This document shows, piece by piece, positions 16,978-24,586 of a DNA stretch of 64,000 nt. The notes under the pieces were generated by a model, which was not told the DNA's origin, did no database searches, and saw only the letters and a program-made list of their open reading frames with translations. Both the position numbers and the translations under genes were made by a program. The stretch is from an uncultured Bacteroidales bacterium (lineage in GTDB: Bacteria; Bacteroidota; Bacteroidia; Bacteroidales; UBA11471), in assembly GCA_947589325.1 (NCBI GenBank), contig CANQAM010000001.1, forward strand, positions 1 to 64,000, written 5' to 3'. The stretch's first letter is position 1, and each line of letters starts with the position of its first letter.

Positions 16978-17001
16978 GCGGCGCACCATCAGATGCGCCG
17001 C
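16978..17001. other. Hairpin between two convergent genes
   Basis: A perfect 8-bp stem GCGGCGCA/TGCGCCGC with an 8-base loop lies in the 56-bp gap between the YjbQ-family and kinase-like genes. There is no T run on either side, so it is only a weak bidirectional terminator candidate. Confidence 0.35.
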
Positions 17002-17026
17002 CGTGTAGGTTGGGAAAATGAGGATT

Positions 17027-17656
17027 TTATCGCGGCAGGGTGGCGAGCCGTTTCTCGACCCACGTGCGTATCAGGGCTGCCGTTTCGAGCGAGCCGAGCA
17101 CCGATGAATTTACCGACAGGTCGTAGGTAGTCGTTACGCCCCATTCCTTGTCGGAGTAGAAATTGTAATATCCCGCGCGTTTTTTGTCGGTCTTTACGGC
17201 TTTGTCGGCAGCCTCTTTTTCCGAGAGTTGCGGTTCGTGTTGCCGTATGCGGGCTATGCGGTCGCGCATATCGGCGTGTATGAATACGGTGAAGCAGCGC
17301 GGGTGTTCGCGCAGAATGTAATCGGCGCAGCGCCCCACGATGACGCACGAGCGGGTTTCGGCGATATGCCGTATCACGTCGGCTTGAAGTTTGAACATAT
17401 TTTCGTTGCACAGTCCGCCGGCGGAATTGAAAGCCGACCACCCCAACAGGGCGTGGCGCAGATTGGTCGGAGCCGTTTCGTCGGCTTGCTCGAAAAACTG
17501 CGGGTCGATACCGCTCTCTTTTGCCGCTTCCTGTATCAGCTCCCTGTCGTAGTAGGCGATGCCCATCAGGCGGGCGAGTTCTTTGCCTATTTCCCGTCCG
17601 CCGCTGCCGAATTGGCGACCGATGGAGATTACGAAATTCTGTTCCATACGCTTCAC
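17027..17656 (-). CDS. Cytidylate kinase-like family protein
   Basis: 209-residue P-loop protein of the AAA_26/cytidylate-kinase-like family, common in Bacteroidetes and Firmicutes. The P-loop appears as SIGRQFGSGGREIG near the N terminus. A central VIVGRCADYILRE and a late YYNFYSDKEWG with a conserved Tyr/Asp pattern follow. True cytidylate kinase (Cmk) is normally a different, about 230-residue protein, so the substrate here is unproven. The gene lies 9 bp after the cation symporter and is probably in its operon. Confidence 0.85.
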   Translation of the reverse strand: MKRMEQNFVISIGRQFGSGGREIGKELARLMGIAYYDRELIQEAAKESGIDPQFFEQADETAPTNLRHALLGWSAFNSAGGLCNENMFKLQADVIRHIAETRSCVIVGRCADYILREHPRCFTVFIHADMRDRIARIRQHEPQLSEKEAADKAVKTDKKRAGYYNFYSDKEWGVTTTYDLSVNSSVLGSLETAALIRTWVEKRLATLPR

Positions 17657-17665
17657 GTTCTTTGG

Positions 17666-18859
17666 TTACAAAGATACATCTTTGTCGGACACGTTGTTCT
17701 GTTTTCCGGCAATTTTATCGACTGCCACGGCGATAGCTCCGTCGCCGGTAACGTTGCACGCCGTGCCGAAACTGTCCATGGCGATGTAGAGGGCAATCAT
17801 CAGCGCCTGAGCCGTTTCGTCGAATCCGAGCATACTTTCCAGCAGTCCGAGTGCCGCCATGATAGCGCCGCCCGGCACGCCCGGAGCAGCCACCATGGCG
17901 ATGCCGAGCATCAGTATGAATCCCGCCATACTCTCCCCTGTTGCGGGCGCGCCGGTCATGTAGAGAATAGCCATGGCGCAGGCGGTGATTTTCATCGCGC
18001 TGCCCGACAGGTGTATGGTGGCGCAGAGGGGTACGGTGAAAGAGGCGATAGGCGTGCGCACGCCGTTTTTCAACGTCTGCGCCAGCGTTACCGGAATGGT
18101 CGCTGCCGACGACTGCGTGCCCAGCGCGGTGGTGTAAGCCGGCAGCATATTTTTCAACAGCCGGAACGGATTTTTGCCGCTTATGCCTCCCGCCACCGCA
18201 AACTGAATGAACAGCAACAGCACGTGGAGCACGAAGATAACGACGATTACTTTCACGAACATCGAAAGCACGTTTGCCACCTGTCCGCTCACCGTCATGT
18301 TCAGGAAGATGCCGAAGATGTGCAGGGGCAGCAGCGGAATGATTGCCGCCCGGATAAGCAGCATGATGATTTTCTGGAAATCGTCGAAAGCCTTTCGCAG
18401 TGTGTCGCCTTCGATGCGCGAAAGCCCCAGCCCGATGGTGAACGAGAGGAGCAGCGCCGTCATAATGTCCATCAGCGGCGGCATCGCTACGGTGAAGTAG
18501 GGCGGCAGCATCAGGTTTTCGGGATTCTCTATGGCGGCAGGGTCGGCGTCGGCGAGGATATGGGGAAAAATAGCCGAGCAGCTGAAAAAAGTGAAAAATC
18601 CCGAAAAGAGGGTGGAGCCGTAGGCGATTAGCGCGGTGAGAAGCAGGAGCTTTCCCGCACCCTTGCCCAAGTCGCCGATAGCCGGCGTTACCAGTCCCAA
18701 GATGATGAGCGGAATGGCGAAGGAGAGAAAATTCCCGAACAGCGAATTGAACGTTACGAAAATGCGCACGATGCTGTCCGGCAGGAATTGTCCGAACGCG
18801 ATGCCCGCCGCAATGGCGATGAGCACTTTGACGAGAAGGGATATTTTCGGCTTTTTCAT
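17666..18859 (-). CDS. Dicarboxylate/amino acid:cation symporter
   Basis: Inner-membrane secondary transporter of the DAACS (GltP/DctA) family with about eight helices and two re-entrant loops. The hairpin motif GTQSSAATIP and the substrate/cation site NVTGDG near the C terminus are both present. The frame extends upstream to 18919 with a charged, unlikely leader; the ATG at 18859 (MKKPKISLLVKVLI) gives 397 residues and fits family starts. The substrate (glutamate, aspartate, C4-dicarboxylate or serine/threonine) cannot be read from the sequence. Confidence 0.92.
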   Translation of the reverse strand: MKKPKISLLVKVLIAIAAGIAFGQFLPDSIVRIFVTFNSLFGNFLSFAIPLIILGLVTPAIGDLGKGAGKLLLLTALIAYGSTLFSGFFTFFSCSAIFPHILADADPAAIENPENLMLPPYFTVAMPPLMDIMTALLLSFTIGLGLSRIEGDTLRKAFDDFQKIIMLLIRAAIIPLLPLHIFGIFLNMTVSGQVANVLSMFVKVIVVIFVLHVLLLFIQFAVAGGISGKNPFRLLKNMLPAYTTALGTQSSAATIPVTLAQTLKNGVRTPIASFTVPLCATIHLSGSAMKITACAMAILYMTGAPATGESMAGFILMLGIAMVAAPGVPGGAIMAALGLLESMLGFDETAQALMIALYIAMDSFGTACNVTGDGAIAVAVDKIAGKQNNVSDKDVSL

Positions 18860-18916
18860 GGGCGTTTGTTCTTGTCGGTGGCGGCGACCGCTGCGGCGGT
18901 CGGTTTGCTTATGTCG

Positions 18917-18924
18917 CAAATGTA
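18917..18924 (-). promoter_or_regulatory. -7 box of the symporter operon
   Basis: The minus-strand sequence TACATTTG is a perfect TAnnTTTG match about 58 bp upstream of the symporter ATG. Confidence 0.5.
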
Positions 18925-18971
18925 ATAAAAATTTTTATGCAATACCCCGATTGGCTTTCTTTGTGCAGTTT

Positions 18972-18998
18972 GCCGATGCCGCTCTATCCGGCATCGGC
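18972..18998. promoter_or_regulatory. Perfect 10-bp inverted repeat between divergent genes
   Basis: GCCGATGCCG (18972-18981) and CGGCATCGGC (18989-18998) flank a 7-base spacer. It lies between the symporter and TPR-gene promoters. It could be an operator or an RNA hairpin; no T run follows on either strand. Confidence 0.4.
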
Positions 18999-19053
18999 TT
19001 AGGCAGTTTGTAATAAAAACTGTTATTCCGGTTCGGAGTTTGTGGAAAATCCG

Positions 19054-19061
19054 TACATTTG
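19054..19061 (+). promoter_or_regulatory. -7 box of the TPR-PP2C pair
   Basis: TACATTTG is a perfect match, 48 bp before the TPR-gene ATG at 19110. A TTG inside it could be misread as an upstream start. Confidence 0.55.
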
Positions 19062-19109
19062 TACGACACATTTATCATATTTGAAAAATTTTTGTTTGTG
19101 CAGAACGTG

Positions 19110-21155
19110 ATGCGTCGGATATTTCTTTGGTGTTTCCTTTTGCTGCCCTGCTGTCTTTTCACGGCGAGGGGGCAGCTCAATACCGAGCGCATTACCCACA
19201 TCGGTCGCAATGCCCTCTATTTCGAGGATTATGTGCTGGCGATACAGTATTTCAATCAAGTGATACAGGTAAAGCCCTATTTGGCGGAGCCTTATTTCTT
19301 GCGCTCGGTGGCGAAACTCAGTCTCGACGATTATCGGGGTGCCGAGAGCGATGCCACAGAGGCGATAAAGCGGAATCCCTTTATCGTCGATGCGTATCAG
19401 GTGCGCGGCATCGCCCGCCAGAATCTCGAAGATTATCAGGGGGCTATCGACGACTACGAAGCAGGGCTGCATTATATGCCGGAGAATCGTCAATTCCTTT
19501 CCAATAAGGCGATTGCCGAAGCGCAGTCGGAACAGTATGCGCAAGCCGACAGCACGTTTGCCCGCCTCATTGCGCTGTATCCCTCGAATTACGAAGCCTA
19601 CCTCAATCGCGGGCGCTACCTCGTGCTGCGGGGCGATACGGCGGGGGCGATTGCCGACCTCGACAAAGCCATTGCCGTCGATCACCGCCGTGCGCCGGCA
19701 TACGCGCTGCGGGCGATTTTGCAGGCGATATACACCCGCGATTACGATGCCGCGCAGACCGACATCGACCACGCCCTGCGCCTCGAACCCAATACGCCCG
19801 CCCTTCTCGTCAATCGCGCGATGATTCGGTATTACAAAGAGGATTTGCGCGGGGCGATGACCGACTACGACAAGGTGGTGGAGTTAGACCCCACTAACCT
19901 GATGGCGCGTTACAATCGCGGCTTGCTCTCTTTTGCCGTCGGCGCCAAAAACGATGCCCTCAACGATTTCGATTACTATATCCGCCACGAACCCGACAAT
20001 TTGCTGGCGCGTTACAACCGCGCCGTATTGTTGAGCGAACTGGGCAAATATCGGGAGGCGATACCCGATTTCGATAAGGTGTTGGAGGCTTATCCCGATT
20101 TCTATCAAGGCTATTACGCCCGTTCCGAAGCCAAGCGCAAGTCGGGCGACACGGCGGGCGGCAAGCAGGACTACGACAAGGCGATGACGCTGTATGAAAA
20201 ATCGAAAACGGCATCGCCCGATGACGAAATGCTCGCCGAAGCCGACCGCGTGCGCAAAGAGTCGGACAAGAACATCAACAAATTCGACCGCCTGCTGGTG
20301 GCTGACAACACCGCCGGCGTCGATCAGAAATATTCCAGCGAGATACGCGGACGCATACAAGACCGTTCGCGCAAGGTGGAGATACTCCCGCCTTATTCCC
20401 TTACCTACTACGAACGGGGCGACAACGTGCGCCGCACGATTGCGTTCGTGCCGGAGCTGGCAGCCCTCAACAATACCCGCCTGTTGCGCCGCCGCTTGCT
20501 GCTCACCAATTCCGTGCAGCCGCTCGATTCGGTGCAAGCCCGCACGCATTTCACGTCGGTGTCCGACTATTCCCGCCTTATCGACATTTCGCCCACCAAT
20601 CCCGTGCCCTATTTCGGCCGGGCTATCGACTTCATGCTTTTGCAGGATTACGACAATGCGTTGAGCGACCTCGACCGCGTGGTCGAGTTGAGCCCTTCGT
20701 TCATGTTCGCCTACTTCGTGCGAGCTTTCGTTCGCCAGCGTCAAATCGAATACAACCGTTCGGCATGGAGCGCCGACGACCGCTTGAAAGGCGGAACGGA
20801 ACGGACGGTGCAATCGCAAAAACTCGTCGAGCTCGGTTTGGTGCGCGACCCCTCGTCGGTCGATTACGAAATGGTACTGCGCGACTACGAGCGCGCCATC
20901 GCTCTTGCTCCCGATTTTGCCTACAACTACTACAATCGCGCCAACGTGCGCTGCGGCAGACAGGATTTCACCGCTGCCGTCGCCGATTACACCGCCGCCA
21001 TAGAGCGCGACCCCGATTTTGCCGAAGCCTACTACAATCGCGGGTTGGTGTATATCTATCTGGGTCGGAACGATGCCGGCATTGCCGACCTGAGCAAGGC
21101 GGGCGAGCTGGGCATCGTGTCGGCGTACAATGTTCTCAAACGTCTTAACGACTGA
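19110..21155 (+). CDS. Exported tetratricopeptide-repeat protein
   Basis: 681 residues from the ATG at 19110, which begins a signal peptide (MRRIFLWCFLLLPCCLF, cleavage near the Ala-Arg-Gly region). The rest is about ten or more TPR units (AYYNRGLVYIYLG, YNRAVLLSELGKY, YYNRANVRCGRQDF). A less regular middle section lies around residues 380-520. TPR arrays mediate protein-protein contacts, probably in the periplasm or on the outer membrane. It is followed 12 bp later by a PP2C-like phosphatase gene, suggesting co-expression. The specific function is unknown. Confidence 0.85.
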   Translation: MRRIFLWCFLLLPCCLFTARGQLNTERITHIGRNALYFEDYVLAIQYFNQVIQVKPYLAEPYFLRSVAKLSLDDYRGAESDATEAIKRNPFIVDAYQVRGIARQNLEDYQGAIDDYEAGLHYMPENRQFLSNKAIAEAQSEQYAQADSTFARLIALYPSNYEAYLNRGRYLVLRGDTAGAIADLDKAIAVDHRRAPAYALRAILQAIYTRDYDAAQTDIDHALRLEPNTPALLVNRAMIRYYKEDLRGAMTDYDKVVELDPTNLMARYNRGLLSFAVGAKNDALNDFDYYIRHEPDNLLARYNRAVLLSELGKYREAIPDFDKVLEAYPDFYQGYYARSEAKRKSGDTAGGKQDYDKAMTLYEKSKTASPDDEMLAEADRVRKESDKNINKFDRLLVADNTAGVDQKYSSEIRGRIQDRSRKVEILPPYSLTYYERGDNVRRTIAFVPELAALNNTRLLRRRLLLTNSVQPLDSVQARTHFTSVSDYSRLIDISPTNPVPYFGRAIDFMLLQDYDNALSDLDRVVELSPSFMFAYFVRAFVRQRQIEYNRSAWSADDRLKGGTERTVQSQKLVELGLVRDPSSVDYEMVLRDYERAIALAPDFAYNYYNRANVRCGRQDFTAAVADYTAAIERDPDFAEAYYNRGLVYIYLGRNDAGIADLSKAGELGIVSAYNVLKRLND

Positions 21156-21167
21156 TTCCCTCCCCGT

Positions 21168-22004
21168 ATGGCATTCACCGTAATCGAGCAGTATGCGGTC
21201 GGGAAATTCGACGACCCCGAACGATGCGAAGATGCCCTCGCCGTTACCCCGCATTTTGCCGCCGTCATCGACGGTGCTACGTCGAAAACGCCCTTTCGCT
21301 TCTCCGGTCGCACGCCCGGGCGGGTGGCGGCGTCGCTGTTGGTGCGGCTCCTTGCCGACCTGCCTGCCGATGCCGATTGCGCCGCGTTTATCGTCCACGC
21401 AAATGAAATGTTTGTCCGATTTTATCGGGAGCATCGCTTGCTCGACCGTGCCCGCGTCGATGCCGCCTGCCGCCTGACGGCGTCGGCGGTCGTATATAGC
21501 GATGCCCGTCGCGAAGTCTGGTCGGTGGGCGACTGCCGTCTGCGCATCGGCGGCGTCGAATACCGGCACGAAAAAGCGATAGACACGCTTTTGTCTTCCC
21601 GCCGCGCCGAGTCGATAGAAAGCTATTTGGCGCAGGGTGGTGCGCCCGATGCCCTTTTCGTGCGCGATGTGGGGCGCGAAGCCATACGGGAGGCGCTGTT
21701 GCGGCAGTACCGCGCACAGAATCCTACGGCGCCCGATACGCCGTTTGCCTACGGCGTGCTCGACGGCTTCCCGCCCTATGCGCCCGATGTGCGCTGCTAT
21801 GCCGTAGAGGCGGGGCAGGAGGTGGTACTCGCCTCTGATGGTTATCCGGCGGTGCTGCCTACGCTCGAAGAGTCGGAGCGCCGCCTGCGGCAGATTCTGC
21901 ACGACGACCCGCACTGCTTCCGTATTTTCAAATCGACCAAAGGCGTGATGCAGGGGCAGACGTCGTTCGACGACCGTGCCTACCTGCGCTTGCGGGCGGA
22001 TTGA
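21168..22004 (+). CDS. PP2C-like protein phosphatase domain protein
   Basis: 278 residues, no signal peptide, so cytoplasmic. The fold is suggested by an N-terminal ED followed by VIDGATS (metal-binding Asp), a central WSVGDCRLRI block and a late VLASDGYPAVLP block with the Asp-Gly expected of PP2C enzymes. The middle of the domain is divergent, so activity is plausible but not certain. It sits directly after the TPR gene and converges on gtrA; no Ser/Thr kinase gene is nearby. Confidence 0.7.
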   Translation: MAFTVIEQYAVGKFDDPERCEDALAVTPHFAAVIDGATSKTPFRFSGRTPGRVAASLLVRLLADLPADADCAAFIVHANEMFVRFYREHRLLDRARVDAACRLTASAVVYSDARREVWSVGDCRLRIGGVEYRHEKAIDTLLSSRRAESIESYLAQGGAPDALFVRDVGREAIREALLRQYRAQNPTAPDTPFAYGVLDGFPPYAPDVRCYAVEAGQEVVLASDGYPAVLPTLEESERRLRQILHDDPHCFRIFKSTKGVMQGQTSFDDRAYLRLRAD

Positions 22005-22037
22005 GCCGCCGGTCTGCCGCACCGTGCCGAACGGCAG

Positions 22038-22502
22038 TTACAGATTCTTTTTCGTTTTGTGAATGCGGAACCGCTGCGATCGCAGCAGCTTGCGCATCAG
22101 CAGGAAATTGATAGGGAAAATGATGACCCACACGGGCACGAGGGCAACCTCCTCCGGCACCCCGAGCGCCACAAAAAGTTTCAACGCCGCATACTGCATC
22201 AGAAAATTGAGCGCCTGACACAGGGTGAAGCGCAGGGCGTTCTCCGCGTCGATAGGGGTGCGGAACGTGTAGTAGTTGGTGAGCAGGAAGTTGCAGATGA
22301 AGCTGACCACAAATCCGGTCGTAAAAGAAATATCGACGCTGAACCCCACGTACAGCATGGCGTAGTAAATGCCGTACAGCACCGCCGTGATGGTGGCTCC
22401 CGTGATGCAGAAGCGCAAAATCTCTTTCTTCGTTTTCGGTTCTTTCGTTTTTTGTTCTTTCGTTTTTTTCCCCTTCGCTTTTTGTTTCCCTTGCCCTTCC
22501 AT
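22038..22502 (-). CDS. GtrA-family membrane protein
   Basis: About 154 residues with four predicted helices (ITAVLYGIYYAMLYVG, FVVSFICNFLLTNYYTF, the ALNFLMQYAAL region and VWVIIFPINFLLM), typical of GtrA-like proteins. These are linked to lipid-linked sugar or cell-surface polysaccharide transfer. The N terminus is a Lys-rich linker with (KTKEx)3-type pentapeptides. Start choice is unsettled: ATG 22517 lies against a -7 box, ATG 22502 aligns with the start of the duplicated upstream copy, and ATG 22625 in that copy is also in frame and would give 195 residues. Confidence 0.8.
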   Translation of the reverse strand: MEGQGKQKAKGKKTKEQKTKEPKTKKEILRFCITGATITAVLYGIYYAMLYVGFSVDISFTTGFVVSFICNFLLTNYYTFRTPIDAENALRFTLCQALNFLMQYAALKLFVALGVPEEVALVPVWVIIFPINFLLMRKLLRSQRFRIHKTKKNL

Positions 22503-22518
22503 ATTCGTAATCGACATG

Positions 22519-22526
22519 CGAAGGTA
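22519..22526 (-). promoter_or_regulatory. Gene-proximal -7 box of gtrA
   Basis: The minus-strand sequence TACCTTCG is a one-base variant of TAnnTTTG. It ends at 22519, so its transcript would start after the ATG at 22517. This argues for initiation at ATG 22502. Confidence 0.4.
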
Positions 22527-22642
22527 ATATAAATTGATTATCCGACGAGCCACAGTGATAGTGGCGCTCGTGATGCAGAAGCGCAAAATCTCTTTCTTCG
22601 TTTTCGGTTTTCCTTGCTCGTCCATGTTCGTAATCGACACGG

Positions 22643-22650
22643 CAAAGATA
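22643..22650 (-). promoter_or_regulatory. Distal (duplicated) -7 box of gtrA
   Basis: The minus-strand sequence TATCTTTG is a perfect match, lying 18 bp before the in-frame ATG at 22625 of the duplicated segment. Confidence 0.5.
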
Positions 22651-22729
22651 ATATAATTTGTTGAAACAGCCGTCTTTTCCGAAATCAATAACCTACAAAT
22701 CGGTAAAGGAAAGCAAAGAGTGAAAGATT

Positions 22730-23314
22730 TTAGTAATTTTCGGTTTCGGAGAGGCGCCCCTCGTCGTCCCATGCGCCGAACATGATGCCTTGCCGCGTGT
22801 TGGCGATGAATTTTTCCAAACGGCTTTGGAAAAGCTGCGGCTGGCGTTTTCGATAGATTTGTATCGTGTCGATGCGCACCCGCCGGTAGAGCGGCGGAAA
22901 TTTCAGAAAGTTGCTCCACACGAGCGGGTCTGCCTGCAAGGCTTCCGATATGGCGTCGTCGATGCGGAAACCTGCCTCCGTCATGTCGGGCAGAGCTGCG
23001 CGTCCCGCGTCGGTCATCAGTCCGAGCCGCTCCATGCGGCGGCATCGCTCTTTGTTCAGCTCCGTCCAGCGGCTGTGCGGCTTGCGCGGCGTGAATCGCT
23101 GCGCCGTAACGGTATCGGATATTCTTTTTGTCGTGCTGTCTATCCAGCCGAAACACAAGGCTTCTTCTACGGCGTCGATGTAGCGGAAGGTGCGCTCGTC
23201 TTTCGCCCGACCCCGCTTTACGGCAATCCAACACTCTTTTTCCGTCCGGTGGTGCTGTTCTAACCATTGCCGGAAATCGCGGCGGTTTTCTATTGGCAGC
23301 AAATTCGTTTTCAT
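22730..23314 (-). CDS. YdeI/OmpD-associated family protein
   Basis: 194 residues from ATG 23314 (MKTNLLPIENRRDFRQWL). The frame is open further upstream inside lpxB but without family similarity. Conserved blocks are the Trp-rich start, YIDAVEEALCFGWIDST and FTPRKPHSRW. The C-terminal part carries NFLKFPPLYRRVRID. The family is annotated as bacteriocin-protection or YdeI-like; its molecular role is not established. It begins 7 bp after the lpxB stop and is probably co-transcribed with it. Confidence 0.85.
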   Translation of the reverse strand: MKTNLLPIENRRDFRQWLEQHHRTEKECWIAVKRGRAKDERTFRYIDAVEEALCFGWIDSTTKRISDTVTAQRFTPRKPHSRWTELNKERCRRMERLGLMTDAGRAALPDMTEAGFRIDDAISEALQADPLVWSNFLKFPPLYRRVRIDTIQIYRKRQPQLFQSRLEKFIANTRQGIMFGAWDDEGRLSETENY

Positions 23315-23321
23315 GCCGGTT

Positions 23322-24458
23322 TTATTTATTTGCTTGCAGGCTTTCGACGATAAGGCGGGCGGCGCGTGTCGGAGCGCCCGCACTGCCGAGCCGTGCCGCC
23401 ACTTCGTCGTATCCTTTCAGCATGGCAGCCCGCTGTGGCGTGTCGCCGAGCAGCGGGGCGAGTTCGCGGCGCAGGTTCTCTACCGAAAAGTGATGCACCA
23501 GCAGCTCTTTGACAATCGGGGCGTCGGCTATCAGATTGACGAGCGAGGCATAATCGACTTTTATCAGCCGGCGGAAAAACGAATAGGTAAATTGTCCGCC
23601 CCGCATATAGTACCCGACCACCTGCGGAACGCGCAGCAAGCCCGTTTCGAGCGTCGCCGTGCCCGACGTTACGAGCGCAGCCCGCGCCTGTTGCAGCAGC
23701 CGGTAGGTTTTACCGAACACAATCGACACCTGCCCTTCGCGCAGGTAGGGCGCGTAAAATGTTTCGGGCACGCCGGGCGCGCCGGCAATGACCGCCTGAT
23801 ATTCGCCGAAGGCGGCGACCGCCTCTATCATGCGGGCGAGGTTGTCGCGTATCTCCGCCAGCCGGCTTCCGGGCAGCAGAGCGATAATCGGTTTGTCGGG
23901 CAGCCGGTTTTCCGACGCGAAGTGGGCGAATGTCTCGTCGGCATCGGGGCGCGCCGCCAGTTCATCGACCGTCGGGTTTCCCACGTAGTCGATGCGGTAG
24001 TCGTGCCGGCGGTAAAAATCGACCTCGAAGGGGAGTATCGAATAGAGCCGGTCGATGTACCGTTTTATCTCTTTGATGCGGTACTCTTTCCACGCCCAGA
24101 TTTTCGGCGATATATAATAATGTACGGGAAGTCCCAGCCGTTCTTTGGCGTAACGGGCGATTTTCAGATTGAAACCCGGATAATCGACCAAAATCAAGAG
24201 GTCGGGGCGATGCTCTTCGATGTCGCGTTTGCACAAGGCGATGTTGCCGAGCACCTGCCGGATATGGAGTGCCACCTGCACGAATCCCATGTAAGCCATA
24301 TCGCGGTAGTGGCGCACCAAGGTGCCGCCTGCCCGCTGCATGGCGTCCCCGCCGAAAAAGCGAAATTCGGCTTGCGGGTCTTCCTGTTGCAGCGCCCGCA
24401 TGAGGTTGGCGGCGTGCAGGTCGCCCGATGCTTCGCCGGCTATCAGATAATATTTCAT
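23322..24458 (-). CDS. lpxB: Lipid-A-disaccharide synthase
   Basis: GT19 glycosyltransferase joining UDP-diacylglucosamine and lipid X during lipid A synthesis, acting at the inner face of the cytoplasmic membrane. The 378-residue protein has the usual length. It shows the N-terminal IAGEASGDLHAANLM, central YYISPKIWAWKEYRI, LLPGSRLAEI and the C-terminal TSGTATLETGLL motif of the family. A -7 box lies 24 bp upstream. Its presence confirms an LPS-bearing Gram-negative envelope. Confidence 0.96.
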   Translation of the reverse strand: MKYYLIAGEASGDLHAANLMRALQQEDPQAEFRFFGGDAMQRAGGTLVRHYRDMAYMGFVQVALHIRQVLGNIALCKRDIEEHRPDLLILVDYPGFNLKIARYAKERLGLPVHYYISPKIWAWKEYRIKEIKRYIDRLYSILPFEVDFYRRHDYRIDYVGNPTVDELAARPDADETFAHFASENRLPDKPIIALLPGSRLAEIRDNLARMIEAVAAFGEYQAVIAGAPGVPETFYAPYLREGQVSIVFGKTYRLLQQARAALVTSGTATLETGLLRVPQVVGYYMRGGQFTYSFFRRLIKVDYASLVNLIADAPIVKELLVHHFSVENLRRELAPLLGDTPQRAAMLKGYDEVAARLGSAGAPTRAARLIVESLQANK

Positions 24459-24481
24459 ATATGCGGCTTTTTTTGTTTCTA

Positions 24482-24489
24482 CAAATGTA
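24482..24489 (-). promoter_or_regulatory. -7 box of lpxB
   Basis: The minus-strand sequence TACATTTG is a perfect TAnnTTTG match 24 bp upstream of the lpxB ATG. Confidence 0.55.
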
Positions 24490-24586
24490 AGCGAAGTTTG
24501 CCGTTTATCCTAATGTCGGTCTGCACTTTCTTGCGAGAAAAGAAAATCGAGGCAATAAAAAGCGGTGAACGGCGTTATTTAACTGT

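Larger units (their letters stand above)
22386..22661 (-). repeat. Partial tandem duplication of the gtrA promoter and 5' end
   Basis: The segment 22386-22540 (gene start, linker, promoter) is repeated at about 22554-22661. Shared features include a 20-base core (GTGATGCAGAAGCGCAAAAT), the initiator region (TTCGTAATCGACA) and both -7 boxes. The gene-proximal copy is 45 bp longer, exactly three 15-bp units encoding KAKGK, KTKEQ and KTKEP. The distal copy encodes only KKEILRFCIT-ATIT before diverging, and stays in frame with the intact gene. Confidence 0.85.
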
